In this document: piece by piece, positions 54,480 to 64,000 of the stretch
How positions within the stretch are numbered: the stretch's first letter is position 1
Layout of the letters: the number at the start of each line of letters is the position of its first letter
Source: Talpa occidentalis
Taxonomy: Eukaryota > Chordata > Mammalia > Eulipotyphla > Talpidae
Assembly (NCBI RefSeq): GCF_014898055.3
Contig: NW_023601212.1
Location: forward strand, 38,986,329 to 39,050,328
Reading direction: 5' to 3'
DNA length: 64,000 nucleotides
Notes under the pieces: model-generated
Seen by the model: the letters and a program-made list of their open reading frames with translations, nothing else
Database searches by the model: none
Told to the model about the DNA's origin: nothing
Translations under genes and position numbers: made by a program

Positions 54480-54880
54480 CTATCCCTCTGCTGTTCCAGA
54501 CCCAGCAGCTTCCAAGGCACTCAGGGTGAAAGCTGTTGTCTCCACATGTTCTGTGGTATCCTATGGGACCACCTACCCTTTTCTTGGATCTCCACTTCTT
54601 CCTCTCCTCCCTTGCCATCCCAATCCTTCAGGCCTTCCTGCTGTTCTTTTCATGTAGTTCCACCTCTGGGACTTTGCACTGACTGTTCTATCTGCCTGAA
54701 TGCCCTTCTTCCAGCAAACCACTTGGCCCAAATCCCTCAGCTTTCCTGTGCACCACCCTTAAAACTGCAACCTGCCCAGCCCTGCATCTCCAACTTTCTT
54801 CTTGTCTGTTGTACTGGTTGCCATCAGACAAGTTGTATGCTTTGCTCATTGCCAGTTCCAGCTCTACAAAGGTAAATGGT
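54480..54880 (+). repeat. L2 3' region, plus orientation
   Basis: CTGGGACTTTGCACTGACTG and TCTGCCTGAATGCCCTTCTT are the L2 signature. Confidence 0.7.
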
Positions 54881-55500
54881 TTACTGTGTTCCTGGCAGCT
54901 CATCTGGCCCTCCCAGGTGGCCTGTGAGTTACAGCAGTAGAATAGATTCAAGTTCTCTGCTAGTGTTAGCTGGTGTTCACTTCCATGGTTTGCAACTCTG
55001 GGAGGTAGAGCTGTGTGAGGCTAGGCCAAGGAACATGTGCAAGGGAACCACTACCCCTTCAGAAAGGGGACATGCAGGTATGCATGTGCTGATTAGTTAT
55101 GGGCTGGCAATAAATTCAAAATGACCAGGCGATTCAGTCACAAAGAAGTCCATAATGAATTCCAATTCTGTAACATTTTATAACAGGTAAAACGAACCCT
55201 GGTGATGTATAAAGAGGGTTGGGGGTTGGCTAAGGACAGGAGTGAACTTTCTGGGGATGGTGCTTACAAAGATGCATTCTAACATCATTCTAAGCCAGGC
55301 ACTTTACATAGTGACATAAACAAAAGAGAAGAAACTTGTTGCCTAGAGTTTACTCACTAGCAAGTGTAGGACTGATCTCTCCAAAAGGTCGGATAGGCTT
55401 TTCCCAAGAGGTCTAGAGGAGATGTTTTCCAATACATGTCACCTTGGTATATGGAAACTAAGGTCAATCAAGGCCCTGTGAATACTGGAGAAACTATGAA
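54881..55500. other. Intergenic stretch, nothing recognised
   Basis: No SINE or coding similarity seen; a MIR-like CATTCTAAGCCAGGCACTTT occurs near 55,285. Confidence 0.4.
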
Positions 55501-55509
55501 CTATTTTTT

Positions 55510-55770
55510 TTTTTAAGATTCATTTATTTATGCATACAAGAACTGAGGTACAGGCCAGAGGTGTTAGGGGTGAGAGTATTCACCAGAGACAGAGTGGGGA
55601 ACAGAACAGGCAGACTGATTGAAACACACTGCTGAAGGGAGCAGCGGGCGAGACAGGAGAGGTCTGCCGTGCCATGTGGGTCACCTCCCTGGCAGGGGAT
55701 CGAACTTGTGCTGCAGTGGCTGCGGACAGCTTCAGTGCTGCGTCTTAACCCCCTGCTCCGCCGGGTAGGC
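55510..55770 (-). mobile_element. tRNA-derived SINE, older type
   Basis: Flanks GAAACTATGAACTATT and GAAACTATTAACTCTT. Confidence 0.92.
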
Positions 55771-55832
55771 CTGAAACTATTAACTCTTATTTATTTATTT
55801 TTTAAACTATTATTTAAAGAATGTAGGTTGGG

Positions 55833-56128
55833 GGCCTCCCCGGTGGCGCAGCGGTTGAGCGCTGGGTTGCGAAGCCTCTGCGGCCTCTGCGGCGCCGGTT
55901 CGATCCCCGGCTGCTCCCCAGCCACCGCAGGAGGGTCCCACATGGCGCGCAGACCTCTCCTGCCGCCCGCTGCTCCCCTCAGCAGTGTACTTCGGTCCTT
56001 CTGCCTGCTCTGCTCCCCGCTCTGGCTCTGGTGAATTCTCTCACCCTCCCGCGCTTCTGACTGTACCCAGTGCATGTATAAACAAACAAACAAACAAATA
56101 AATAAATAAAAATTAAAAAAAAAAAAAA
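55833..56128 (+). mobile_element. tRNA-derived SINE, younger type
   Basis: Perfect 17-base duplication AAAGAATGTAGGTTGGG at 55816-55832 and 56129-56145. Confidence 0.96.
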
Positions 56129-56145
56129 AAAGAATGTAGGTTGGG

Positions 56146-56404
56146 AGCCTCCCTGCTGGCCTAGGGGTTAAGTCTCAGTGCTATCAGCTCGACAGCATGG
56201 GTTCAATCCCTGGTCAGACAGCAACCCACATGTGGCACAGCAGACCTCTCCTGTCTCGCCTGCTGCTCCCTTTAGCAGTGTATTTCAGTATATCTGCCTG
56301 TTCTGCTCCCCACTGTCTCTGGTGAGTCCTCTCACCCCCTGCCCCCAACAGCTCTGGGTACACCCCAGTTCTTCTATGCATAAATAAATATTTTAAAAAT
56401 AAAC
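56146..56404 (+). mobile_element. tRNA-derived SINE, older type, stacked
   Basis: Starts on the previous right duplication and ends at AAGAATGCAGGTT (56406-56418), a diverged third copy. Confidence 0.92.
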
Positions 56405-56569
56405 GAAGAATGCAGGTTACCTAGACTTACCCCTAGGAAATAACTGTATTTATTGGAGAAACCTATCTGAAGGCAGGCCAGACTTATAGAGGCAAGGTTT
56501 TGTCATATGAAGTTGTTCCCTCCTTCTCACTTGAAACCCCTCCTCTGTCCTTGATGCCCCAGGCCCCTT

Positions 56570-56809
56570 ATTTACAAGAACTGAGATACAGGCCAGAGGT
56601 GTTAGGGGTGAGAGGATTCACCAGAGACAGAGTGAGGAACAGAACAGGCAGGCAGACTGAAATACACTGCTGAGGAGAGCAGCGGGCGAGACAGGAGAGG
56701 TCTGTTGCGCCATGTGGGTAGCTCCCTGGGCAGGGATCAAATTCGTGCTGCAGTGGCTGTTGATTTCTTCATAGTGCTGAGACTTAACCCTTTGTGCCAC
56801 CAGGGAGGC
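56570..56809 (-). mobile_element. tRNA-derived SINE, tail-truncated
   Basis: Lacks most of the AATAAATAAATC tail; begins TTATTTACAAGAACTGAG. Confidence 0.88.
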
Positions 56810-57244
56810 CAGGTCGCCAAACATTTTTAAGAAAAATAAATCAGGGTAACTGAATTGCATTAAGAAATGGTAATGACACATGGACTCTGATGCTTGAGCA
56901 AAGATCTGAGAGAAGTGAAGAAGCTCAGCCAGTGCAGAGGCCTTAAGTTATGGTGTTTGGACGAATGCAGTAAGGTGTGAAAGAACACTTCCAGCACTAT
57001 TTCCTAGGCTGTCTACCTGGCCTACCAGCTGCAGCACAGACCATCTTTCACTCAGTTGATCAGAAGCAGGTTAGAGATGCTTCTCCTGCTGCTTTTTCTT
57101 TTTCTTTTAAAATAATACTACCTGTGAACCAGTTACCAGGACAGGAGAGATGTGAGATTCTGACTGGCCAGGGCAGAGGCTAGGAAGTGAGAATGTAATG
57201 GGAATGAAGACACAAGGCGCACTGGGTCACTTCTTTTTTTTTTT

Positions 57245-57516
57245 TAGAATTTTTTTTTTTTTAAGATTTATTTATTTATTTATACAAGCACTGAGTATAG
57301 TCAGAAGCGCAGGAGGGTGAGAGAATTCACCAGAGTCATAGGGGACAGCAGAGCAGGCAGACTGACGAAGTATACTGCTGAGGAGAGCAGCTGGTGGCAG
57401 AAAGGTCTGCACGCCATTTGGGACCCTCACCCCGTGGCCAGGGATCGAACTGGCACTTTAGAGGCTGCAGGCAGCTTCGCAACCCAGCGCTCAACCCCTG
57501 CGCCACCAGGGGACGC
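57245..57516 (-). mobile_element. tRNA-derived SINE, younger type
   Basis: Flanks GGGTCACTTCTTTTT at left and GCCCTCTTCTTTG at right are partly alike. Confidence 0.9.
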
Positions 57517-57534
57517 CCTCTTCTTTGTTTTTTT

Positions 57535-58063
57535 AAGATTTATTTATTTAGGGCCTTCCCGGTGGCGCAGCGGTTGAGCGCTGGGTTGCGAAGCTGCCCG
57601 CAGCCTCTGCAGCGCCGGTTCGATCCCCGGCTGCTCCCCGGCCACTGGAGGAGGGTCCCACATGGCGCGCAGACCTCTCCTGCCACCCGCTGCTCCCCTC
57701 AGCAGTGTACTTCGTCACTCTGTTCTGCTCTCCGCTCTGGCTCTGGTGAATTCTCTCACCCTCTCGTGCTTCTGACTGTAACCCAGTGCATGTATAAACA
57801 AACCAACAAATAAATAAATAAAAACATGTCTCTATAAAAAAAAAAAGATTTATTTATTTATGCATACAAGAGCTGGGGTACAGGCCAGAGGTATGGGGGT
57901 GGGGAGGGGGGGGTGAGAGGATTCACCAGAGACAGAGTGGAGAGCAGAACAGGTCTGCTGTGCCATGTGGGTCACCTCCCTGGCCAGGGATTGAACTCAT
58001 GCTGCTGTGGCTGAGGATAGCTTCATAGTACTGCATCTTAACCCCTTGCGCCATTAGGGAGGC
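57535..58063 (-). mobile_element. tRNA-derived SINE split by the nested copy
   Basis: Tail at 57,535-57,550 and body at 57,845-58,063. The body lacks the segment normally following AGAGCAGAACAGG. Confidence 0.9.
57551..57844 (+). mobile_element. tRNA-derived SINE, younger type with tail extension, nested
   Basis: Perfect duplication AAGATTTATTTATTTA at 57535-57550 and 57845-57860, which is SINE tail sequence. Tail extension ACATGTCTCTATAAAA at 57824-57839. Confidence 0.95.
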
Positions 58064-59760
58064 CCCTGGGTCACTTACTTCTAAGCCAATCATTGGCCAG
58101 GCCAGTTTTGATTACATTTTGGAGTCAGACAGCAGGCACCAACCAGGTAAACTATAAATTGAGTAAAGGGGAGGGATGGTTTCCTAAAGCACCTTGTCAA
58201 CCCATGTCTACTCTGAGAGGGGAAAAGGAAGTCAATATGGGTGTAACCAGGGGTGTGGGTACTGAAGAGGAAGAAATCTCTTAGGGAAGCTGAATGGAGA
58301 GGATGGTCACAAGGACACATGAGTCCTTGTGATGGGAAAACCTGTTTAGATAGAGGGACTGCAGGAGGAAAGGACACACCTCATACTTCAGTCACTGAGG
58401 TGGAGGGTAGAATGAGGATAAGACAGTGTGTTAGCTAGGGCAAGGCCAGTGTAGAGGGTGAGTGAGGGTGGCGATGCAGGTAAGAGATGGCAGATGGCAT
58501 CTTGAGTCTTCCATCTTATATGGTGACCAAGGAGAGAACACAAACAAGGAGTATAGTGAATGTAGCTTATTTGAAGGTTGGGCCAAAAAACTATCCAGCT
58601 GCTCCTGGTAGGTGGGATCAGTCAGGGTGGGCCCAGATGGGCTGTAGTTTTAAGGGAGTTCTGCTTTCCTGCACACTTCAACCGTTTAAGTGAATAGTCT
58701 CACTAAAAAAACAGGCTGGTTAATGGATACCAGCCCAGTGGGTAACAATCACAACTACAACTGTTTCTCAAGCACTTGCTCCTTGCCAGCTACTCTAGCA
58801 AATCCTTAAACTGAAAGTCTCCAAACTACTCACCACTCCTACATGGAAACTGGGTTAGACCCAAAAAATTTGGTATTAATCACTATTCTAGATGCCCTTT
58901 ACTGTGTTTGGGGATACCTTGGTAGAATGATCCTCAAAAGCTCTTCAGAAATGTAACCTCCAGCACTCCTAAGAAAGGTCTGGGGAACTGGAGTAGAAAA
59001 TAAGAAACCTTCCTTGTTCTGCCACTTGGCAGCGCTGTTAGCTTAGCCAAGTCACCCTCCCTCTGAACTCACCATTCCCTCATGTGTCAGACATTGACGG
59101 TTTTTAACTTTAGCATTAAAGCCAGTTATCACCTTGACTGTCAGTGATCTTGAACAATCTAAACTTACTTTAGTAAACTTTGTCTAAACGTATGCCTCAC
59201 TATTTTACAAAACTTTATGCAATTTCAAGCTTTTTAAGAAATGCAAGTGGAAACAAAAAAACAAGATGCAGAATGTGAAAAATGTACATGAATGTGTATA
59301 CGTCAATGTTTACGTGAAAAACAGCAATGAAAATATAATTAAGTCTATCTGGGTATAAAAGATCGCTGGAGAAACAAGAAACTACAATGGTTGCTAAGGA
59401 GGGTGTGTGTGTGGGGAGATTGATTTTGTTCCCATCCTTCTGCACATTTGACATTTTATATCACGTGAATTTACCACCTGTTAAAAATCCTAAGGTGTAA
59501 ATCAGAGACAAAAACAGTAGATACAGCATGCATCCATTTCTATACTCCTATTTTTACCTTACCTTTGCCACAATAGCTAGTGTATTTCTGCTCAAAGAAT
59601 TGTGTCAAGTGAGTTCTTCAAGATGACCGTATATTTATACATAAGGAAACAAGCTCAGTCTTTGCTCATACTGGGGACACAAACCTACCGCAGACACTGA
59701 ACTTGCATCCGTAACAAATTGCATAATTCTTAAGTTTTGGGAAGGAATATCCGTTATTAG
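58064..59760. other. Intergenic DNA before the ILF3 promoter
   Basis: SINE-free. MIR-like at 58,735-58,830; an old LINE-like relic at about 59,200-59,480. No exon recognised. Confidence 0.45.
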
Positions 59761-60320
59761 GCCGTGAGTGTTTAGCGACTTCTCACCTTCGTCAGGACAA
59801 AAACTTTTCGAACAACTTTTTGATCCAAACCTCGGTAGCGTCCGAACCAATCTCGCGACCAACTCTCCTAGCAACGGCGACAGTGGAGCGCCAGGCAAAT
59901 TTTTTAACACCCGGGAATTTCACAAGGCGCCCAGGAAGAGTCAGCGACCCAGGTTTGTAAAGAGAAGGCGTTCGGTCCACGGTAACTTTATGAACCAGAA
60001 GCTATGGTTGGCCGGGCGTAGCTCCGGCTCTCCACGAACTGGACACGAGTCCTCCAGCACGGTCTTTTTCTTTCCCGGGCTTCAGTGTCTTCATTTGTGA
60101 AAGAGTTGCTGGAAGATCCGGACCAGTTCCACTCTGCCCTTCAGAGGCTCCTGATCCAGGGGTGGACCAGGCTCTGCAGCAGGGAAGGTTTTCGAGACCA
60201 AAGAACAGAGACGCTCACCGGCGCCAGTCCCGAGGGAGCAGCGGGGGGCTCTGCCTTGAAGTTCTTCGCACATGCGCCTCGGGTCTACTCTGCCTTCCGC
60301 AGGAGATGCGGGGGAGAGCA
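59760..60320. promoter_or_regulatory. CpG-rich region upstream of ILF3, probably divergent
   Basis: CpG frequency rises sharply from 59,765. Contains CCAAT at 59,846, TCTCGCGA at 59851-59858 and an X-box-like CCTAGCAACGGCGAC near 59,868. In human a divergent noncoding transcript (ILF3-DT) starts upstream of ILF3; a minus-strand start here is an inference. Confidence 0.5.
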
Positions 60321-60359
60321 GAGTGGAAGGCCGCGGCAGACGCCGATTCCGACACTGTC

Positions 60360-60905
60360 ACTACGAAGCTCACGTGCCAGGCACTCCGACCCGTTTCCGC
60401 TAACGTATTCACGGAAACGTATCACGGAAACGGGTGTAAGATGGCGGCCGCGCAGGCGCGTGAACTCGCAGTCACAGGGAGGGTCCTCCCTTCGCCTTGC
60501 ATCACGTGCCAAGTTGCTCAAAAACCGCCATTGAACACAAAAGAGCGACCACCTGATCACATGATTCAGGTTTACCAATACAGCAAAGCGAAGGCAGCTC
60601 AGTGCTTATCACGTGGTCAAGGTAGCCCGTCAATTTGCCACTGTCACATGACTAAGCACAGGCTTCAAAGGGGAGGGAAATGTTCTGACACCACGTGATA
60701 AGCACGTAACGGCACGGTTTTGTCACGTGACCAGAACCCACCTCCTTATCACTATTCGTCCCTCCCTCCCTCTCTGCTTGAGCCTGCGTCGAGCGGCAAC
60801 GCGGCGGCGAGGGGGCGGGGCTCCGACCGATCACGTGCCCCCGCACCTCCCCGGCGCGCGCCCGCCCGCTCGCCCCCGGCCCCGGCTCCTCCTCCTCCTC
60901 TTCTC
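60360..60905 (+). promoter_or_regulatory. ILF3: ILF3 promoter with six CACGTG E-boxes
   Basis: CACGTG at 60371, 60503, 60610, 60692, 60724 and 60832, plus TCACATGA at 60557 and GTCACATGAC at 60643. YY1-like AAGATGGCGGC at 60438-60448 and a GC box near 60,812. No TATA box. Confidence 0.75.
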
Positions 60906-61026
60906 GCCATTGCAGTTGGACTCAGCAGCCCGGTGCGCACCGCGTGGCTTTTGGGGGGCGACCCCGGCGGGCTGTGGCAGGAGGGCGGCGGCGGTGGCTG
61001 TAGTTGGGGAAGGGGACGCCAACAAG
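60905..61026 (+). other. ILF3: ILF3 exon 1 (5' UTR), approximate start
   Basis: The block from CATTGCAGTTGGACTCAGCA to a strong GTAAGC donor at 61027 sits in a CpG island, in the position expected from AP1M2-SLC44A2-ILF3 synteny. It has no conserved ATG; ILF3 translation begins in a later exon outside the window. ILF3 (NF90/NF110) is a nuclear double-stranded RNA-binding protein. The 5' limit is a guess and exon identity rests on context plus remembered similarity. Confidence 0.65.
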
Positions 61027-64000
61027 GTAAGCGTCAATGTGGCGCGGTCCGGCCCGCTCCCGCCTTTGCCCCTCCCCCCGCCCGTCCTCCCACTCAGCGC
61101 GGGCCCATCTGAGATGTCGCGGTGACAATGCCTAAGGCGCCCCGCGCTCCCCACCTCTGCCATGTCCCCTCGCCCTGGTGCCTGGGTCATTCTTCCCTCG
61201 CCAGCCTCGCTCCCGCGCTCGGCCGTTACTCTCCCCCATTGTGCAAGGGAAACAAAATGGCGGCGGTGGCGGCGAGGACCCGGTGCGCGCGCATCTGCCC
61301 CCCCCCCCAGCGGCCCCTCGGCCGGCGGCGGTGCCTCGCGCTGGGAGGGGGGGTGCACGCGCACCGGCCCCCCGGCCGCCGCCTTCCCCCGGGTCCCGCT
61401 TTGTCTGTTGCGGCGCGCATGCGCGCACGTGCCGGGAGCACACACCCCCCTCGGGCCAGGAGTATCCAGACGAGCGGCGGGGGCGACCCTCCTCCTCCTC
61501 TTTGTCCCAGTCCCACCCCGGGTTCTTGGAGAATCCCAGGTTCCTGTGGCGGGAATCGTCGCCTCCTTTGTCCTTACTTGGCATGGAGATTCGGACCCCT
61601 TCTTTGGAATCCTGTCCCCCACGTGGTTTGCAGACGAGGCCTTTGTGGTTTCATGAGGTTCCCAAATCTCAGGTCATTCAGTCCTTCCCCAGATCTGGAT
61701 CTAAACTTGGGCGAGGGGCTAAGGTTACCCTTTTTTATACTGGGTGTTCGATTAACGTTGAATTTTTTTCCAGATTGCTAAAATTTGCTTTCTCCCCCAA
61801 AACGGTGATCTGGTGCGGTATTTGGATGCACTGTAATCTGCAAGATTGGCATGCAGACATGAGTGCTGCAAGCCCTTATCTACTTTACTCAAGTGGTTCA
61901 GTGACTGAGATTCTTGGGGTGGTTCTTGAGGTTCTCGGGTTAATTCTCCTTCTGGATGAATTATTTGGAGAGTTCAATGATAAGCATCATTTCCTCCAAT
62001 TGGGTTTAAACTTGGGGAGAATAAACCACCTGTCTTAATAGTTACAAAATTGGAATTTGTTTGGAATTCCGCATGATGGTAAATGAGGGGGAGGCATCAC
62101 TTTCAATAACAAATCTCTTTTGTCTAGATTCAGGTATTTCAGTGATGTAATTATTGCTTAGGATGCTGTCCTGTTTAAAATGCATAGTCTGGTAGTATTT
62201 TGGGGGTTCATCGTAAAATGAGAGGTGCCACCCTAAATTAGGGTTTCAGTTTAAGACTTTCAGGTTCATTTCCTCAGTTATTTGTGGTTGGGAGTCTCCA
62301 GGAATTGTTCACAGTGCTGTCACTAGCTTTGTGTACGGTCTGTGGGATGTAGCTATAGCTGCTGTTTCAACTGTGAGGGAAGTGGGGACCAGAGACTCAT
62401 CCACAGCTGGAAAAGAGGGAGAAAGGCCCCAGGACTCTGGCAGGTGTTACTCTTCCTAGTCCAGGAGTCTTTGCACCTGAGCTGTCTCTTGGCCTTGTAG
62501 ATTCATGGTCCATGGGATTTGAGAATGAAGTCTGTTCAGGCCCTAGCATTGTCTGGAGTTGATTGGAAACTGGTAATTACAGACAGGCTTGACCTTGCCA
62601 GTCAGTATACTAATTTAACAGTCTCCTTACCCTCCTGGAGTGTGGGCAAACCTAGGAATCATTCTTTTTCTATGGGTAGAGAAGTGTCCAATTGTTTACA
62701 GTTTTTGTTTTATATTTCCTAATTATGCTTGCCTGGTGGCTATGGGCAAAAATTCTGTTAGCTTCTTGTAATAAGTTTTTATGGAGGCCAGTCTTCTTAG
62801 GAGTGAGGAACCTAAGGCTAACTCATTATTCTTAAAAGTTTTCCCTTTAAAATACCACATTGGCAAGAGAGACTGCTAATGTTTTGATGTCACATATCTA
62901 GTGCTTATTTTCCTGCTCCCATAATTAATTACTCCAGGTAAAGACAGGTGGAGTCAGTGAGGAAAGAAAGAACCTTCTATAGTCTGTAAGTCTGTTCCCT
63001 TTGGATAAGCCCCAGGCAGCATCTTGTCTGTAGGTTTCATCAAGATGTGGGGATTGGAAATGTTTTCTCAACTTCTGAAAAAGACTTTATAAGTTTCTTT
63101 GGGGTTGGGCCAGCCAGCCCCCTCTTATCCACCCCTCTCACCCTCCTCCTCATTTCCTTCTGAGTTTACTTTTTCCCAAGAAACTTGGGTGTACACCTCC
63201 TTGGACCTGCCATTCTGTTACACTTCGTCAGTAAGTTGGTTAACCTTGTGCAGTTTTAAAAGGTGTGTACATGTCACCATCTAGCATTTGAATGTCTCAC
63301 CAAATGGTAACATTTTATTTGAATTTTGCTTTGACTGAAGCATCATCAGAATTAAAATTTCTAAGCATTACAGGTTAGATGCTTTTTATCTTAGCAAAGT
63401 CCTGGGAGAGAAATTTTTTATTTTTGTTTCTAGTGAAAGGGTTTGAAATTAAAGATTGTGGTTTGGCAGGAATCTACACAGAATTAGTCAAGGGAGTTTG
63501 GGCCCTGAAGGTATGGGCCTAACTTCAGTTTCCTGATGCAGCATTTGACAATTTTGTTCCAAACTAGCTTATCTCTCTGTTACTTGTGGTAAGTTGGTGC
63601 TACCTTTTTGTGGTGCTAGACCAGGGTTATTATAATGAAAGCAGGGCAAGCAGATGCTTGTTAGGGAACCTTGTCAATGTACTGACTTTCAAAATTTGTT
63701 TCTTAATGATATTTATACTCCACTAAATCGTTGTGAAATTTATCCAAGACAGGACTTTATACGTGATCCCATTATAAATAGCAATTAGAAATTCAGGCAG
63801 ACTTTTAATGTGTGCTATATTTAGGTGTTTTGTGAAAGTGATATGCAGTTGAAATTTAAAGGTTTTTCTCTCCCCATTAGTTGTCCATATAATAAAAAAA
63901 ATGAAAATGTAGCACTAGTTTCAAGAGCAAAATGAGTTTTACTAATCATGTGGCAATTTTTTTTTTTTGTGGATCATTTAGTCATCAAGTTGAATATGCA
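61027..64000 (+). other. ILF3: ILF3 intron 1, proximal part
   Basis: The CpG island continues to about 61,530 and includes AAAATGGCGGC at 61254. The rest is AT-rich, SINE-free and without recognised exons. Open frames up to 286 codons at 61,178-62,038 reflect GC-rich composition at their start. Confidence 0.6.

Noticed and set aside
526..57813. Many recurring open frames ending in similar peptides such as [16 protein letters not shown]
   Set aside because: They are all translations of the SINE in one frame and recur with every copy, so they are not genes.
59768..60100. 110-codon open frame upstream of ILF3
   Set aside because: No recognised similarity; high CpG region. I keep it as promoter DNA only.
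61178..62038. 286-codon open frame downstream of ILF3 exon 1, and a 263-codon reverse one
   Set aside because: GC-rich island composition suppresses stops; no domain, no splice support, and the frame runs into ordinary intron sequence.
1..64000. CRISPR arrays, operons, phage or insertion sequences
   Set aside because: The DNA is mammalian; the short repeats are SINE and microsatellite.

Overview
The window is nuclear DNA from a placental mammal. It carries three genes in the order and orientation known from human 19p13.2: AP1M2 (minus strand, first eight coding exons, running off the left edge), SLC44A2 (plus strand, complete) and the first exon and promoter of ILF3 (plus strand, running off the right edge). 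Spliced exons with GT-AG borders, MIR/L2/L1 relics and CpG-rich promoters fit this. About 58 copies of one tRNA-derived SINE (A box near TGGCGCAGCGG, B box GGTTCGATCCC, AATAAATAAATC tail, about 260 bp) cover roughly a quarter of the sequence by my hand count. The head resembles cetartiodactyl tRNA-Glu SINEs and the body looks like the camelid vic-1 family, so I infer a camel, llama or alpaca. That species call is an inference.

Layout. 1-8,660: AP1M2, the mu1B subunit of the epithelial AP-1B clathrin adaptor, exons 8 to 1, with introns full of SINEs. 8,660-20,470: intergenic DNA built from antisense L1 ORF2 pieces, SINEs, MIRs, an SNRPD1 retrocopy that two later retroinsertions have split at one site, and an RPS4X fragment. 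20,470-50,505: SLC44A2 (choline transporter-like 2, the HNA-3 antigen carrier). It has two alternative first exons (20,681 and 38,050), twenty shared internal exons and two alternative last exons (48,909 and 49,295). Its long first intron holds a 539-base pure pyrimidine run. 50,505-59,760: intergenic SINEs and L2. 59,760-61,026: CpG-rich ILF3 promoter with six CACGTG E-boxes, a YY1-like element and exon 1. 61,027-64,000: SINE-free start of ILF3 intron 1.

The three genes share no pathway: basolateral protein sorting, choline transport at plasma and mitochondrial membranes, and double-stranded RNA binding. Their adjacency is conserved synteny. I saw no new protein system. The unusual material is in the retroelement structure (repeated use of single target sites, SINEs nested in SINEs, a SINE subfamily marked by its tail, a fold-back inversion), the pyrimidine tract and the ILF3 promoter motifs.
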